DNA of 64,000 bases, taken from NCBI GenBank assembly GCA_032622095.1, contig CP136064.1:41813912-41877911 (forward strand), read 5' to 3'. Source of the DNA: Siphonodentalium dalli. Lineage: Eukaryota; Mollusca; Scaphopoda; Gadilida; Siphonodentaliidae. Positions 1-13,100 of this stretch are shown here, in pieces (position 1 is the stretch's first letter; each line of letters starts with the position of its first letter). The translations under genes and the position numbers were made by a program. Under the pieces are notes generated by a model. It saw only the letters and a list, made by a program, of their open reading frames with translations, was not told where the DNA came from and ran no database searches.

Positions 1-535
1 TTCCAATGAAGTATTAACAAAACACAAAACACGAATGGCTATATCTCAGTATCACCTTTGCACAACATCATAAAATGTTCATAAAGTAAAATTTGTTTTA
101 ATAGACTTCTAAGAAAATCTTCATCAATTACTATAACTGAATACAGGCTATATATAGGATGCATTATGATTATGATAATATGATAAGGAAACTGAGATTA
201 TTTGCTTTGCCTTTCAAATCGCATATAACTGAGACTGGGAAGTTTCCATTAAAAAAAGTCAAATAGATGTTGTAAAATGATATTTGAGGATGTTACTGTA
301 GTCAGTAGCAGACTGGAAGATTGGAAAACAAAAATTTCCCCAAATTTTATTTTGTTTTCTCAATGAAATTAATAATTTTCTAGAAAATATATTTAATAGT
401 TTATGAAAAACAAATAGGAAGTGAAGGAAATTTGTGAAATAGAAGACCCTCATTGTTGTTTTCCAAGCCATTTGTTGTATCAGAGGGCCAGATTATTGTT
501 ACTAATGTACCAGGTACGTTAGGTTGAATTGGTCC
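1..535. other. Intron, nothing recognised
   Basis: AT-rich intronic DNA downstream of the last visible exon. No exon with a compatible phase and homology was found. Confidence 0.5.
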
Positions 536-853
536 TTGTCGCATGGTATCATGCAAAAAGACACCCAAACGTGCAAAAAGACACCCAGGATCTCTAAATG
601 TGCAAAAAGTCACCCAGCATATCAATATCTCATAAAAAAAATACGATTTTAGATTAGTTTCCTGCTGATTATTATAAATATTTGTTTTGATCGGAGTGGA
701 AATTCGACTGAATTTGAATAGAAATTTTGTTCGCTTTGGGTTTGACTTGCACTCAAACTTGACTTGACATGAATCGACTTTGAGATGCTGAGTGTCCTTT
801 TGCACATTTGGGAGATCCTGGGTGTTTTTTTTTTACACGAAACCATGCGACAA
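536..853. repeat. Foldback element, ~318 bp
   Basis: TTGTCGCATGG at the left edge is mirrored by CCATGCGACAA at the right. Arms of roughly 95 bp each contain two to three copies of a TGCAAAAAGACACCC motif. The centre is unrelated AT-rich sequence. No coding capacity and no clear target duplication. Confidence 0.7.
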
Positions 854-1062
854 TGACTAATTCAGCTTAAGTTAGGCCCAAAGATTTCCCAAAATTGAGT
901 TCCAGTCAGTAACTGACTATGTGAATTAGCATTTGATTGAGAAAACTGTTATTGTTTATTAAAATAGGCTAAAAGTACTTTATATTATGCTTTTATTGGT
1001 TAAAATGTCAACCAAGCCTATCATTAGCTGTCATGAGTTAAAGTTAAAAGCGAAATGTTTAC

Positions 1063-1148
1063 CTCATACTGGTCAATTTCATCATATACGTAGGTCAGGT
1101 TAACTCTGTCGATGATTGACACATTCTCTGCAATGTCCACAAATAGTG
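1063..1148 (-). CDS. IP3R-like exon 21 in window
   Basis: 86 nt ending in phase 0 at GTAAAC. LFVDIAENVSIIDRVNLTYVYDEI occupies the [20 protein letters not shown] position of IP3Rs. The next exon is not visible in the remaining ~1 kb. Confidence 0.78.
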
Positions 1149-4100
1149 CTGTAAAGAAAAGAAAATCATAATCTCATATTGATCAACTGGAGTGGTAAAT
1201 ACTTTCGAAAAAAATAATTCTGTTCAATGTTGTTAAGACGATGAACCACCAGAATTAAATATTTGCCTGTGAACTTCACAGAGTATAAAACTTCATGAGC
1301 AAATTGAACACATTTATTGTTGGATAATTTGTTTATTATATGCATGCCTATAAAATAGTGGAATCTTACCAAAAACGTAGATCATCGTATGTATCTCTTA
1401 GAAGCCACAGTGAAATATGATTTTGTTATTTCACTGTAGTTTGTCATTGGTTTACGCGAGCGCATATCAATATGCCCAGTACACACCAGACTCCCACCTG
1501 TTTGTAAACACTGACACATGCTCTTTAATTAGATAGAGTTAATAATTTAATTAAGGAAGAGTTAATTTAGCAACTTAGAGGATTAACAAGGCACACAAAA
1601 TAAAAAGAATACCTACAGTTTTTTGTTTGAATAACTAAAACATCTCATTCGTGTCCGGAAATAAATAATTCTTTCTGGACACTCATGAGATATTTTGGTA
1701 TTAAAAAAAAACTGAAGATATTCTCTGTTTATTCCATCACAAAATCAATAATGTGTGAAAGCAACTGTTGGTGCAATTGGCCCACCCCTTGCAATGCATT
1801 AGCTGCTAGCGCCAATATCGATGTAACTGTTTCGGAAATTGGCAAATAGCTTGCGAAAGCCCAGTACCATGTTCCTCTCCTTTGTATATACCATTTGGCA
1901 GGGGTGGCACCAGAGGGGGGAGGTCAAGAGGGACGACAGCCTATGGTCATTTGTTGAACTTGTTATGTGAACATTTTCTATGGGAACTACTCATCAATGA
2001 GTATTTAACCCTTTCATGACTGGAGCTTCCTGAAATTTTGTACGCCAGTGCATTCTCTTATATATGCGAGGCTCCCTATGGGAGACTCGCATATATAAGA
2101 GAATGCACTGGCACATGTTCTTCAATGCTGCACCAGCGCAGCTCCCATCATCAAAAGGTTAATATAGAAAGTGTTAGAGGAGACTTACTGATAATGAGAT
2201 CGCAGTACTTGGCCCGTAGTCGATCAGGTAGAGTGTTGTTACTGAGACAGGAGAATGCTTCATCCCATGTTAGGTAATTAAGATCCTGTGTAATCACTCT
2301 GATCGAGAAATCATTCTGTCCCTGAAATTGGAAAAAAGACAATGGAATCTGGGTTCATCATAGTAGATAGAATCAAGTCTACAAATACTGAGTCTGTCGT
2401 TAGCAGAATGAGGTCCTCAGAGGGTGAATTTAGTTACCCAAATACACCCTCTGGGAACTTCATTCTGCTTAGGCCTCAACTCCTATGGAGACTTAGGATC
2501 AGTTTAGAAGTCCCCAGTTGATGTTGGAGATGCTAACCAATTAGTCACCTCGATTATACATTCAAACTTCTGCAAATTAGGGGATAAAGAAACTTCCTGG
2601 AAGGGAAAAGGTAACTAAAAACAATGTAGATACTTTCCAGAAAGATGAGGCCTAAGCAGAATGAGGTCCCCAGAGGGTGAATTTGGTGATGCTAGCATCA
2701 TCACTAAAATCACCCCATGGGGACCTCATAGATAGGATGGGATAGAATCAGCTGCAGTCAACTATTCCCGCCATTAATGGTTTTATTGTTTAAAGATGTA
2801 GTCAGGGTTCTGGACCCACAGTTACAACTAGAGGTGGGACAATCCCAATGGCACTAAGGATACCCCCCTGCAATGTAATTGGACTATATTAAAACAAAAA
2901 TAAAAAAAAACACATTGAAAAAAAGTCTAAAGATGAAGATATTTCCACTAAAAATATCAGATGGACCTCATAATCACAGGTGCACAGGTTCCCATGTTAG
3001 TACTGTGCCATATTTTAAAAACAAAAATGACTGAAAACTGTAATATGAGCAAGGACACAATTGTGTCCACAGACAGATAGATTGATGGTAAAGCTGATTC
3101 CAATATCCCCCACCCCCCAACCATAACTTTGTTACGGGGAGGGGGAGGGCATAATAAAATGCAGAATCTAATTTAACATTATTCTTTATTTGTTCCACGG
3201 GCTTGTTCCACTAAAAACAAAGTTGAAAACCAAATGTGACACATAATCTAGGACTATAAATACCAAAGAAGGTCAATTTTTATGGACAAAATTATAGTAT
3301 GTGGACTTACATGACAAAGCATGCCAAACAGTTCAAGCTGGTGTTCCAGGAATAAATACTCCTCATCGTCTATCGGCCTCTCCTGCAAAAAACAGAGACA
3401 TATAGGTAAAATATAAGAAAATTAGGTTAGGCCTTCATGGACAACTTATGGAAACATGTCTAGAAATTATGAATAGCTGGGGTAATTATGTAAACGTTTA
3501 AGACATACTTACAGCCTCTATGGATAAGAGCTATATAAAAATATCCATGATTATTATTGAACTGAGCAATAGATATCTTTTCCTGCTGCATTTTTAAGAA
3601 AACATTCCCACAACACATATTTATGGGCTGACGTAAATGGACGCATTTGAAGTAGGAAGAAAACGTACCTGAGCAAATTTCTGCAGCTCAATCCATTTCC
3701 TGCCATTGTTCATTGAAACATACACAACATTCTTGGTTTTCTTTATTTTCTGACCAAGGTCAGTGAGGAAGACACAGTTCTGGAAATGAGACATAAAGAA
3801 TAATTGTCATATATTCGTGTTAACCCTTTCGTGATGGGAGCTGCGCTGATGCAGTATTAAAGACCCTGTGCCAGTGCATTTCTCATATATGTGAGTCTCC
3901 CATAGGGAGCTGCTGCTTTGCATATATAGGAGAATGCACTGGCTTACAAGGTCAAGGTCAATATTGTTGGGCCAATCTATTATATTATATATGTAAGGCT
4001 CCCTATGGGAGACTCGCATATATAAGAGAATGGATTGGCACAGGGTTTTTGCAAAATTTCAGGAAGCTCATTCTGCTTAGGCCTCATCTTCTCTGGAAAG

Positions 4101-7100
4101 TATCTTTATAATCAAATTAACAAGTTTTTTTAGTTTCTTTAGAAAGTTTCTTTTTCTTTTTTTTTAGTTTAGTTTCTCTATATCCCTAAATTGGCAGATG
4201 ACACAATGCATAATCGAGGTTCCCAATTGCTGCACATCACCATCTTCACCATCTGGGAGCTTAAATCTGTGTCCAGGTCTCCCATTCAGAATGAGGTCCC
4301 CAGAGGATGAATTCGGTGAAGCTAACCCACTGTGCAGAATAGCGTCCCTAAATTCACCCCTCTAAGGACCTCTGCAAACTATATTTTCATGCCTGATTAA
4401 CTATGGGATTAGCACTTTATTTTGTTGAATCATTGTTGCTAGAATTTGTGGAGTTTGAAAAATCCCAATCATGGTGTGTAATCCAATAAGATGATGAACA
4501 TACTGCCAAACTGGGTAATATAGCAATATTAATACAGTTACAACACTGCCAGCATTAAAATGTTATTTAATCTTTCAGATGAATGCAAATATAGTAATAA
4601 AGTAATATATGTTGATGTGCATGCATATCTGGTTGGTTGGGGGGGGGGGGGGGGCTGCATGCATAGAAAATAGCAAATGAAACTGAAGTTTTTTACTGAA
4701 ATAAAGTGTTCCAACACCTCCAGTGACAGAAAAGAGAATTTGTTCATGCCCACACTCACCAGAAAGTAACAAAGAACATTTATATACCCATCATTTATGT
4801 CAGGCAATCCCCTAATGTATATATAGTACACATTTGTATATAATAAACAAATAATTATCAAACCACATTTTAACTCATGATGAAATATACATAGACCCCT
4901 GCTAATCTCACCATTCCCATGTGTGTATTAACCCTCTCTATACTAAATACTCATTGACCAGATGAGTAAATCCCTTAGGAAATGTTCAGATAATAAGTTC
5001 AACAAACGACCATAGGTAATTTGTTGAACTTATTATCTGAACATTTCCCACAAATTAATAGGAATATTTCTGCACTTGTATTATCTGTTGGCCTCCTATT
5101 TTTCCATAATATCCCTCCAGATGAATAATTGACTTTTTCAACGTATACTTTATAACTGAATGGAGGAGTCCATTTAATAAAGAAAGGTTTAAACAAAAAC
5201 AAACTCTTTATATCTGGTTTTTTTTTTCAATATTATTAAATAATCTGAGATAATTTTCAAATAATAGTGATAGCCGAATAATAGTACTGGATGCAAATGT
5301 TGTAATAGATATGCAAGAAAACTGTTCTCTGTAAGTGACGTGGTGAAAAATTATGAAGACACAATTACCGCCTTAGTGAATGCCTAAACAAATATTGGTT
5401 TATGTATTTATATACATATTTTTTTACAACCAACCCTACCCATACAAGGTTCAATAAATCCATAAATATATATTTTTTTAACAAATTGGCCTTGGTCATT
5501 CCTATATAGTTATATAGCCCATCTGTGTTTCAATAAATCCTGTTCGTTAATTGGTCAGCTGCAAATTGGGTCACACATTTCATATCCCAATAACACAGGC
5601 TGTAACACAAACACGAATGTCACAAATTGTTGACCAAATCACTAAAAGCGGTCAGCAGAACAATTGGGCGTGCTTTCAAAAGTTCAGCTGAATTATTTAT
5701 ATTGATCACTTTATCGTTGCTAAATGCTTGAAAATCTTTTATTGGGCTGACTTAAAGTGTTGTGTGGGCTAATCTCAAATTCTCAGAATTTTTGAAGATA
5801 AATAAGGATGAATTGAGCTTTTTTATTGGAGTATATCATCAAAAAGCTATATAAAAATAAGAAATGAATGTAGAGGGTGTGTGTTGTATTGAGGGATATG
5901 GCACTGTGGTCGTTGGGGCACATTTGGTGTGAAACGTTTTGCGGTTCACACTACCCCAACGATCATATCACAGTGCCATATCACTCAATAACACACATAC
6001 CCTCTACATTCATTTCATAAAACGTCTGCTGATATACATTTCAGAACAATATGAAGAGAAACTGCTCTAATTAATTGACCTCTTAACCACAGCAGAATTA
6101 TGGGTAATTTTTCAGGATTTAGTCGGAAATATGGCTTGTTGCCATTCATCGGAAAGCTCTCGTCGAGAGCTTTCCGATGAATGGCAACAAGCCATATTTC
6201 CGACTAAATCCTAAAAAGTTACCCATAATTCTGCTGTGGTTAATAGGTCAATTAATTAGAGCATTACAGATTGTTTAATCCAGGGACCAGCCTAGAGGTT
6301 TCAAATTTGGAGAAATCACTTCTCCCTATTAGATTATTAGGGAAAATGGACTGTTATCAGGAAGAGGTCATACAGTAATGCCCTAGGTAAAAGTTACCCA
6401 TAATTCTGCCGTGGTTAAGGAGTCGATTAATTAGGGCATTACTGTATCAGAAAGAGGTCATAAATGCTGAAGTTCGATGTACTCTTCAATATCATCTTTG
6501 TGTGATCCAATAAGAATTATGCAAGAGCCCATTTATAATAGCATTATAATAAGTAAGTACACTTCAAATATGTGTTGTTTTGAAATATGCTTACTGGCAT
6601 ACGAGAGAGAAATCACTTCTTCCAAGGACAACATAAGGAGAAGTGGCACATTTAATTTTTAGGGAGAAGATGTCTCCCAAGTCGCCCTCTAGGCTAGTCC
6701 CTGGTTGACTCATAGTTTCTGAACATCCATGAGAATGAAGGGTGGACCATTTCAGAATTATTCTGAACATCCATGTGAATGAAGGGTGGACCATTTCAGA
6801 ATTATTCTGAACATCCACGTGAATGAAGGGTGGACCATTTCAGTGTAATCTTGTAGTAGAACAGAATGGTGAAATCTATTAAGTAATTAGAGCGATTCAG
6901 ATAAAAATACACATAGTTTTCGCAGTTCCTCAATATAATGATACGAGTGCCTGACAGTTGACAACTTTCAGTGATTTTCTAGTCAACTCACTTATTTCTA
7001 CTAATATTTTGACATTGTGAATTTTACAAACATTTCGGCAATGTGAAATTACTAACTTCTAGTTACATTCCCTCCAGCAACATAAATTTCGTACAAGATT

Positions 7101-10100
7101 CCAGGCAAAATTAAGACCACATACTTTCCTCATATTTCAATTTGATCAGCATTACTGTTCACTCTCAAACATTTCAAAATCACCCACCATGCAATTAAAA
7201 GAGTTATTTATGCAACAAGCAATGCATAAAGAGTAATCTTAATTATAGTCATTCACACCGAGCTTTAAAAATCTTTCAAATCTGACATAAAACTTAAGAT
7301 AACAATACGTAATTATGAAAGGTGGATATTTCACCCAGTGTGGAATCCCCAAGATTCAAATAAGTTTATTGATGATCTGAAAAATCAAATCTTTATATCT
7401 CATATTAGATATCAGGTGTGAAAAAAATACTACGGTACTGCACATATATAAACGTGAGTAAAGAACATAGTATCCATTAATAATGCAGCAGTGATTGCAA
7501 TCCAAAGGGACTTAATGGTTGTCAAATGATAAAGATGAAACACTCTTGTTCAATTACAACTTTACAGGTGAATCAGTGACACTATAAACACAATTTATTA
7601 TTGAGTATTGTTTCATCTTTATAAATCCTTTTTGCGGAAAAATGACATGCAACCGAAAATTTTCAACATGAGTGTTACATATACATTTATTTCGGTATAT
7701 AGAATATATTGGGGGAAAAAATAGCTGGAACATGTTCAGACCACGATGAGCGGCCAGTCAATATATGGTAAATTGACAGTTTTGATTGTTAGATCTAATA
7801 ATATGATTTGATGCAGCAGGTTATAATGAAGCTGGTGGTAATGCCTGACGGATACATTGAGACAGCATATGCTCTACAACTTACAGACTCTGATGTCGAC
7901 TCCTCCTGTAATATGTCATCTGAATGTCATAAAATACAACATCACCAGGGAAAAGGACTCATAGATGCTGTCCACCATGAGATTAAATAAAAAAAATGGT
8001 ACCTCAGAGAAAACGGTGCTCAAAAAGTGGCTTTTCAAGCAAAAAAAAGTTTACTAAAAATAGTTTTTCCTAATACTGATCCTCCTCAGTATCTTAATGG
8101 GATTAACCCTTTACCCAACAAACCGGCCAAAACCGGCCAAATAAAGCTTCAACAGCCTAAAATATCTTCGGTCTGTCTCAATAGAACCATACAAATATGG
8201 ATATCATTGGAACCGGCTCCTTGACCACATTGTGATAGTTATGGATATGCCCTGTGCCAATGCATTCTCTTATATATGCGAGTCGACCATAGGTCGCCTC
8301 GCATATATAAGAGAATGCATTGGCCTAAAAAAAATATTTTTTTAACACTTTTTACCATTTTTTCTTACATTCTTTAACAATTTTATAATTTTTAATGTGT
8401 TAAGCCAATGCATTCTCTTATATATGCGAGGCGACCTATGGTCGACTCGCATATATAAGAGAATGCATTGGCACAGGGCCATTCTGTTGGGTAAAGGGTT
8501 AATGGGATTAATAACAACCTTTCAAATCTGATAAAAAATTCAAGATAACAATACTTAATTGTGTAAGGGGATATCAATATCCCCAAGATTCAAATTATTT
8601 TATTGATGATCTGATACAAATCTTTATGTGATTAATTAATATCACCTTTTCTTTTTTAATGATTTATTCTAATTTTTTAACCCATGATAATAAGTTGGTT
8701 CTAAACCGCAAATGGCCAGCACTCTTGAACACTGGATAGATCTCGAAACCACAACTTTCGTGGGCCACATTCTCAAAGCCTACTTACTGAAAATATTGAA
8801 TTTGAGTTTGACAGTTTGAATGTTAGATCTAATGCTGCGGCAGGTTTAGTGAAGCTGGCGGTAATGCATGTTGGATACATTGAGACAGCATTTGCTCTAT
8901 AACTTACATCTATTCTTGTGGTCTCCTCCTGGAATATGCCATCTGAATGTCATAAAATACAACATCACAAGGGAAAAGTAATTCATATTCTTATATTTAC
9001 ATAGCGTGTCTGTGTTTCACTAAATCCTGTTCAGTGATTGGCCAACTAGGTCACCCATCTCATATCCCAATAACACAGACCGTAACATGAACATGACGTC
9101 ACAAATTGTTGACCTAATCACTAAAAGCGGTCAGCAGAATAATTGAAAAAGTTGAGCTGAATTGCATCTGAATCCAGTTATTTATATCAATAATTTGATC
9201 GTTGATAATTTAAAATAATTAATTAAGTGCTTGAAAGTCTTAAAGTGCTGTGTGAGCTAGTCTAAAAATCTCATTAGATTTTGTGAAAATAAATAAGAAT
9301 AGATTAAGCTTTTTTATGGGAACAAATCATCAAAAAGCTATATAAATATAAGAAATGTATAATGGCTGAACTAGGACAAAGTTTGCGATAACTTCACAAT
9401 ATTTTGAGATAATGTCAGGCATGCACAGTGCATGTCAACTCATAGCATTGATAAGAGCTTCGACGTGGGCGTCATTACAATGAAGGCTAGAGCTGATGCT
9501 GTTGAACTTGTGAGCAAAATAGAAATGAATAATAAATGTGTTTCTCTATTTCAATTTAGTTGTCTGAACATAATAAATTCCTTTGCCTTTCATCTACTTA
9601 TATGATACATACAAATGAACAATAGACCTTCCCATTGCAAACATTTATAATTGAATGGGCGGAACCATTCATTGATCAACGGGATAATTCTTACCTTGTT
9701 GTCCTTCATTAGCCAGGCTTGAGTAATGTACTTCTGGTTATCGGCGATAGATACTCCATCACAAACACATAGGACACTAAGAAGGTCCAGATACCTGTAG
9801 TTCTGTAATGTAATCAAATTTTGTACTTGACAAGATGTTTCGTGTACAATAATGCCCTAAATAATCGACTCCGAAACACAGCAGAATTATGGGTAATTTT
9901 TCAGGATTTAATTCGGAAATATATGGCTTGTTGCCATTCATCGGAAAGCTCTCACTGAGTCGATTATTTAGGGCATTACTGTATATTTACAAAGGTTATA
10001 TTAAAACATAGGACCCAAATAGATCATTATCCAATACTCCCCATGTCAATCATCTATTGACCTTTTCTATACTAAATACTCTGTTTTAGGCATTACATCT

Positions 10101-13100
10101 TTAGATCATCCAAATAAGGAGCATATTCCAATAGGTATCCTAGAACTATTTTGCTTATGTCCTTAACCCTTTCATGACGGGAGATGCACTGGTTTAGCAT
10201 TAAAGATCCTGTGCTAGTGCATTCTCTTATATATACGAGTCTCCGATAGGAAGCCACGCATATATAAAGAGAATGCACTGGCTTACAAGGTCATTGTAAA
10301 TATTGTTAGGCCAATATATTCTCTTGTATATGCGGGGCTCCCTGTCATGAAAGGGTTAAACACAGGTATGAAACTAACCCTTTCCCTTCTGAGCAGGTCG
10401 ACAAAGTTGTCTATGTGTTGTTTGGTTATTCTGTCCACAATCTTCCTGTTGTCTCGAATCAGCTCCATGACCATATGTGCAGCATTCAAACCAATCTTAC
10501 CCTGCATGGTATAAAATAAATCAATTAATCAGAATTCAAACCAATCTTACCCTGCATGGTATAAAATAAATCAATTGACCAGAATTCAAATAAATCTTAC
10601 CCTGCATGGTATAAAATAAATCAATTGACCAGAATTCAGATAAATCTTACCCTGCATGGTATAAAATAAATCACTTGACCAGAATTCAAACCAATCTTAC
10701 CCTGCATGGTATAAAATAAATCAATTGACCAGAATTCAAATAAATCTTAGCCTGCATGGTATAAAATAAATCAATTGACCAGAATTCAGATAAATCTTAC
10801 CCTGCATGGTATAAAATAAATCAATTGACCAGAATTCAAACCAATCTTACCCTGCATGGTATAAAATAAATCAATTGACCAGAATTCAAATAAATCTTAC
10901 CCTGCATGGTATAAAATAAATCAATTGACCAGAATTCAAATAAATCTTACCCTGCATGGTATAAAATAAATCAATTGACTAGAATTCAAATAAATCTTAC
11001 CCTGCATGGTATAAAATAAATCAATTGACTAGAATTCAAATAAATCTTACCCTGCATGGTATAAAATAAATCACTTGACTAGAATTCAGATAAATCTTAC
11101 CCTGCATGGTATAAAATAAATCAATTGACTAGAATTCAAACCAATCTTACCCTGCATGGTATAAAATAAATCACTTGACTAGAATTCAGATAAATCTTAC
11201 CCTGCATGGTATAAAATAAATCAATTGACCAGCATTCAAACCAATCTTACCCTGCATGGTATAAAATAAATCAACTGACAAGAATTCAGATAAATCTTAC
11301 CCGGCATGGTATAAAATAAATCAATTGACTAGAATTCAAATAAATCTTACCCTGCATGGTATAAAATAAATCAACTGACCAGAATTCAGATAAATCTTAC
11401 CCTGCATGGTATAAAATAAATCAACTGACCAGAATTCAGATAAATCTTACCCTGCATGGTATAAAATAAATCAATTGACCAGAATTCAAACCAATCTTAC
11501 CCGGCATGGTATAAAATAAATCAACTGACCAGAATTCAGATAAATCTTACCCTGCATGGTATAAAATAAATAAATTGACTAGAATTCAAATAAATCTTAC
11601 CCTGCATGGTATAAAATAAATCAACTGACCAGCATTCAAATAAATCTTACCCTGCATGGTATAAAATAAATCAACTGACCAGAATTCAGATAAATCTTAC
11701 CCTGCATGGTACAAAATAAATCAATTGACTAGAATTCAAATAAATCTTACCCTGCATGGTATAAAATAAATCAACAGACCAGAATTCAAATAAATCTTAC
11801 CCTGTATGGTATAAAATAAATCAATTGACCAGAATTCAGATAAATCTTACCCTGCATGGTATAAAATAAATCAATTGACCAGAATTCAGATAAATCTTAC
11901 CCTGCATGGTATAAAATAAATCAATTGACCAGAATTCAAATAAATCTTACCCTGCATGGTATAAAATAAATCAATTGACCAGAATTCAGATAAATCTTAC
12001 CCTGCATGGTATAAAATAAATCAATTGACCAGAATTCAGATAAATCTTAGCCTGCATGGTATAAAATAAATCATTTGACTAGAATTCAAATAAATCTTAG
12101 CCTGCATGGTATAAAATAAATCATCTTAAGCAGCCAGCAGCAGTATGATTTATTACACACCCATTCGTTTAGTTTTACGAAAAACAGCAAAATATAGAAT
12201 ATTTCAAAAGGTTCAATAAAAAATGTGTATTGTCCTTGAATTAAATTATAAGGTATAGTCTGCATAAAGCGAATGTTTGTTACAATTAAATTAAACAATA
12301 TCGATCTAAATTTTAGTATATTACAAACTACAATATTCAGAGTGTGAAATAGACATAGAACAACACAGTTGTTGCAAGAATTTGTCATGTCGTGAGATAA
12401 AACTTGAACCTCCAGTTCTCGTTTTACCATCGCATCACAACAAACTCGTGCAATAATGTTAAACAGTTCTCACACTTGTGTTGTTCTATCTAGATATTGT
12501 CAAAGACAAAAAATCTGCCTTTTATTTCACATTAAATAGTATTTTTGCAGTTTGACTTGTACAAAACTATGCCGTACAATCACAGATGTGGTAACTTGTA
12601 ATATCATACCTCTTTGTACTCAAATTGCGTGAGGAAGAAGTCGACATGTTTGGCTATATAAAGCTCGTTCTTTCTGCTGTCACCCATGAGGTAAGTGTAC
12701 AGAACATCGTAAGCCTCGATGAATATCTTTATCAAGTGACTGTGAATGAAGAAATGTTGATTATCAATAGCACCCCGAGTTTTACAAGTCCTGTTAACAT
12801 TTCTATAATTTCGATCTATACTCGAAAATTTTGTGCTTCAGTGAATCCTTACTATATCTGCATGATCACATGAATAGCTTCCTTAAATTTATCGAAAACA
12901 CTGTGCCAATGCATGCATTCTCTTATATATGCAAGTCTCCCATAGGGAGACTACCAAGGCATTGTAAAGGGCGGCATTCCCTGTAAGCATACATCACTAC
13001 AGTCAGGTTAACACTTCCATGACTGGAACTTCCTGAAATTTTTCGAGAACCCTGTGCCAATGCATTCTATTATATATGGGAGTCTCCCATAGGAAGCCTT

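Noticed and set aside
8103-8115. TTAACCC words as telomere-like repeats
   Set aside because: They occur singly at MITE ends in inverted pairs, never in tandem.
9695-9802. Ryanodine receptor assignment from the LCVC block
   Set aside because: RyRs share this block, but RKNELYIAKH, LPDRLRAKYCDL and the order of later exons follow IP3Rs, and no SPRY sequence follows the LCVC exon.
10484-12125. Regularly spaced 50 bp units resembling a CRISPR array
   Set aside because: The whole 50 bp unit is repeated, with no unique spacers, and the unit equals the exon 16 acceptor. It is a minisatellite in an animal intron.
12086-12430. 114-codon minus-strand open frame
   Set aside because: No similarity, part lies in the minisatellite, and it does not fit the receptor's splice phases.
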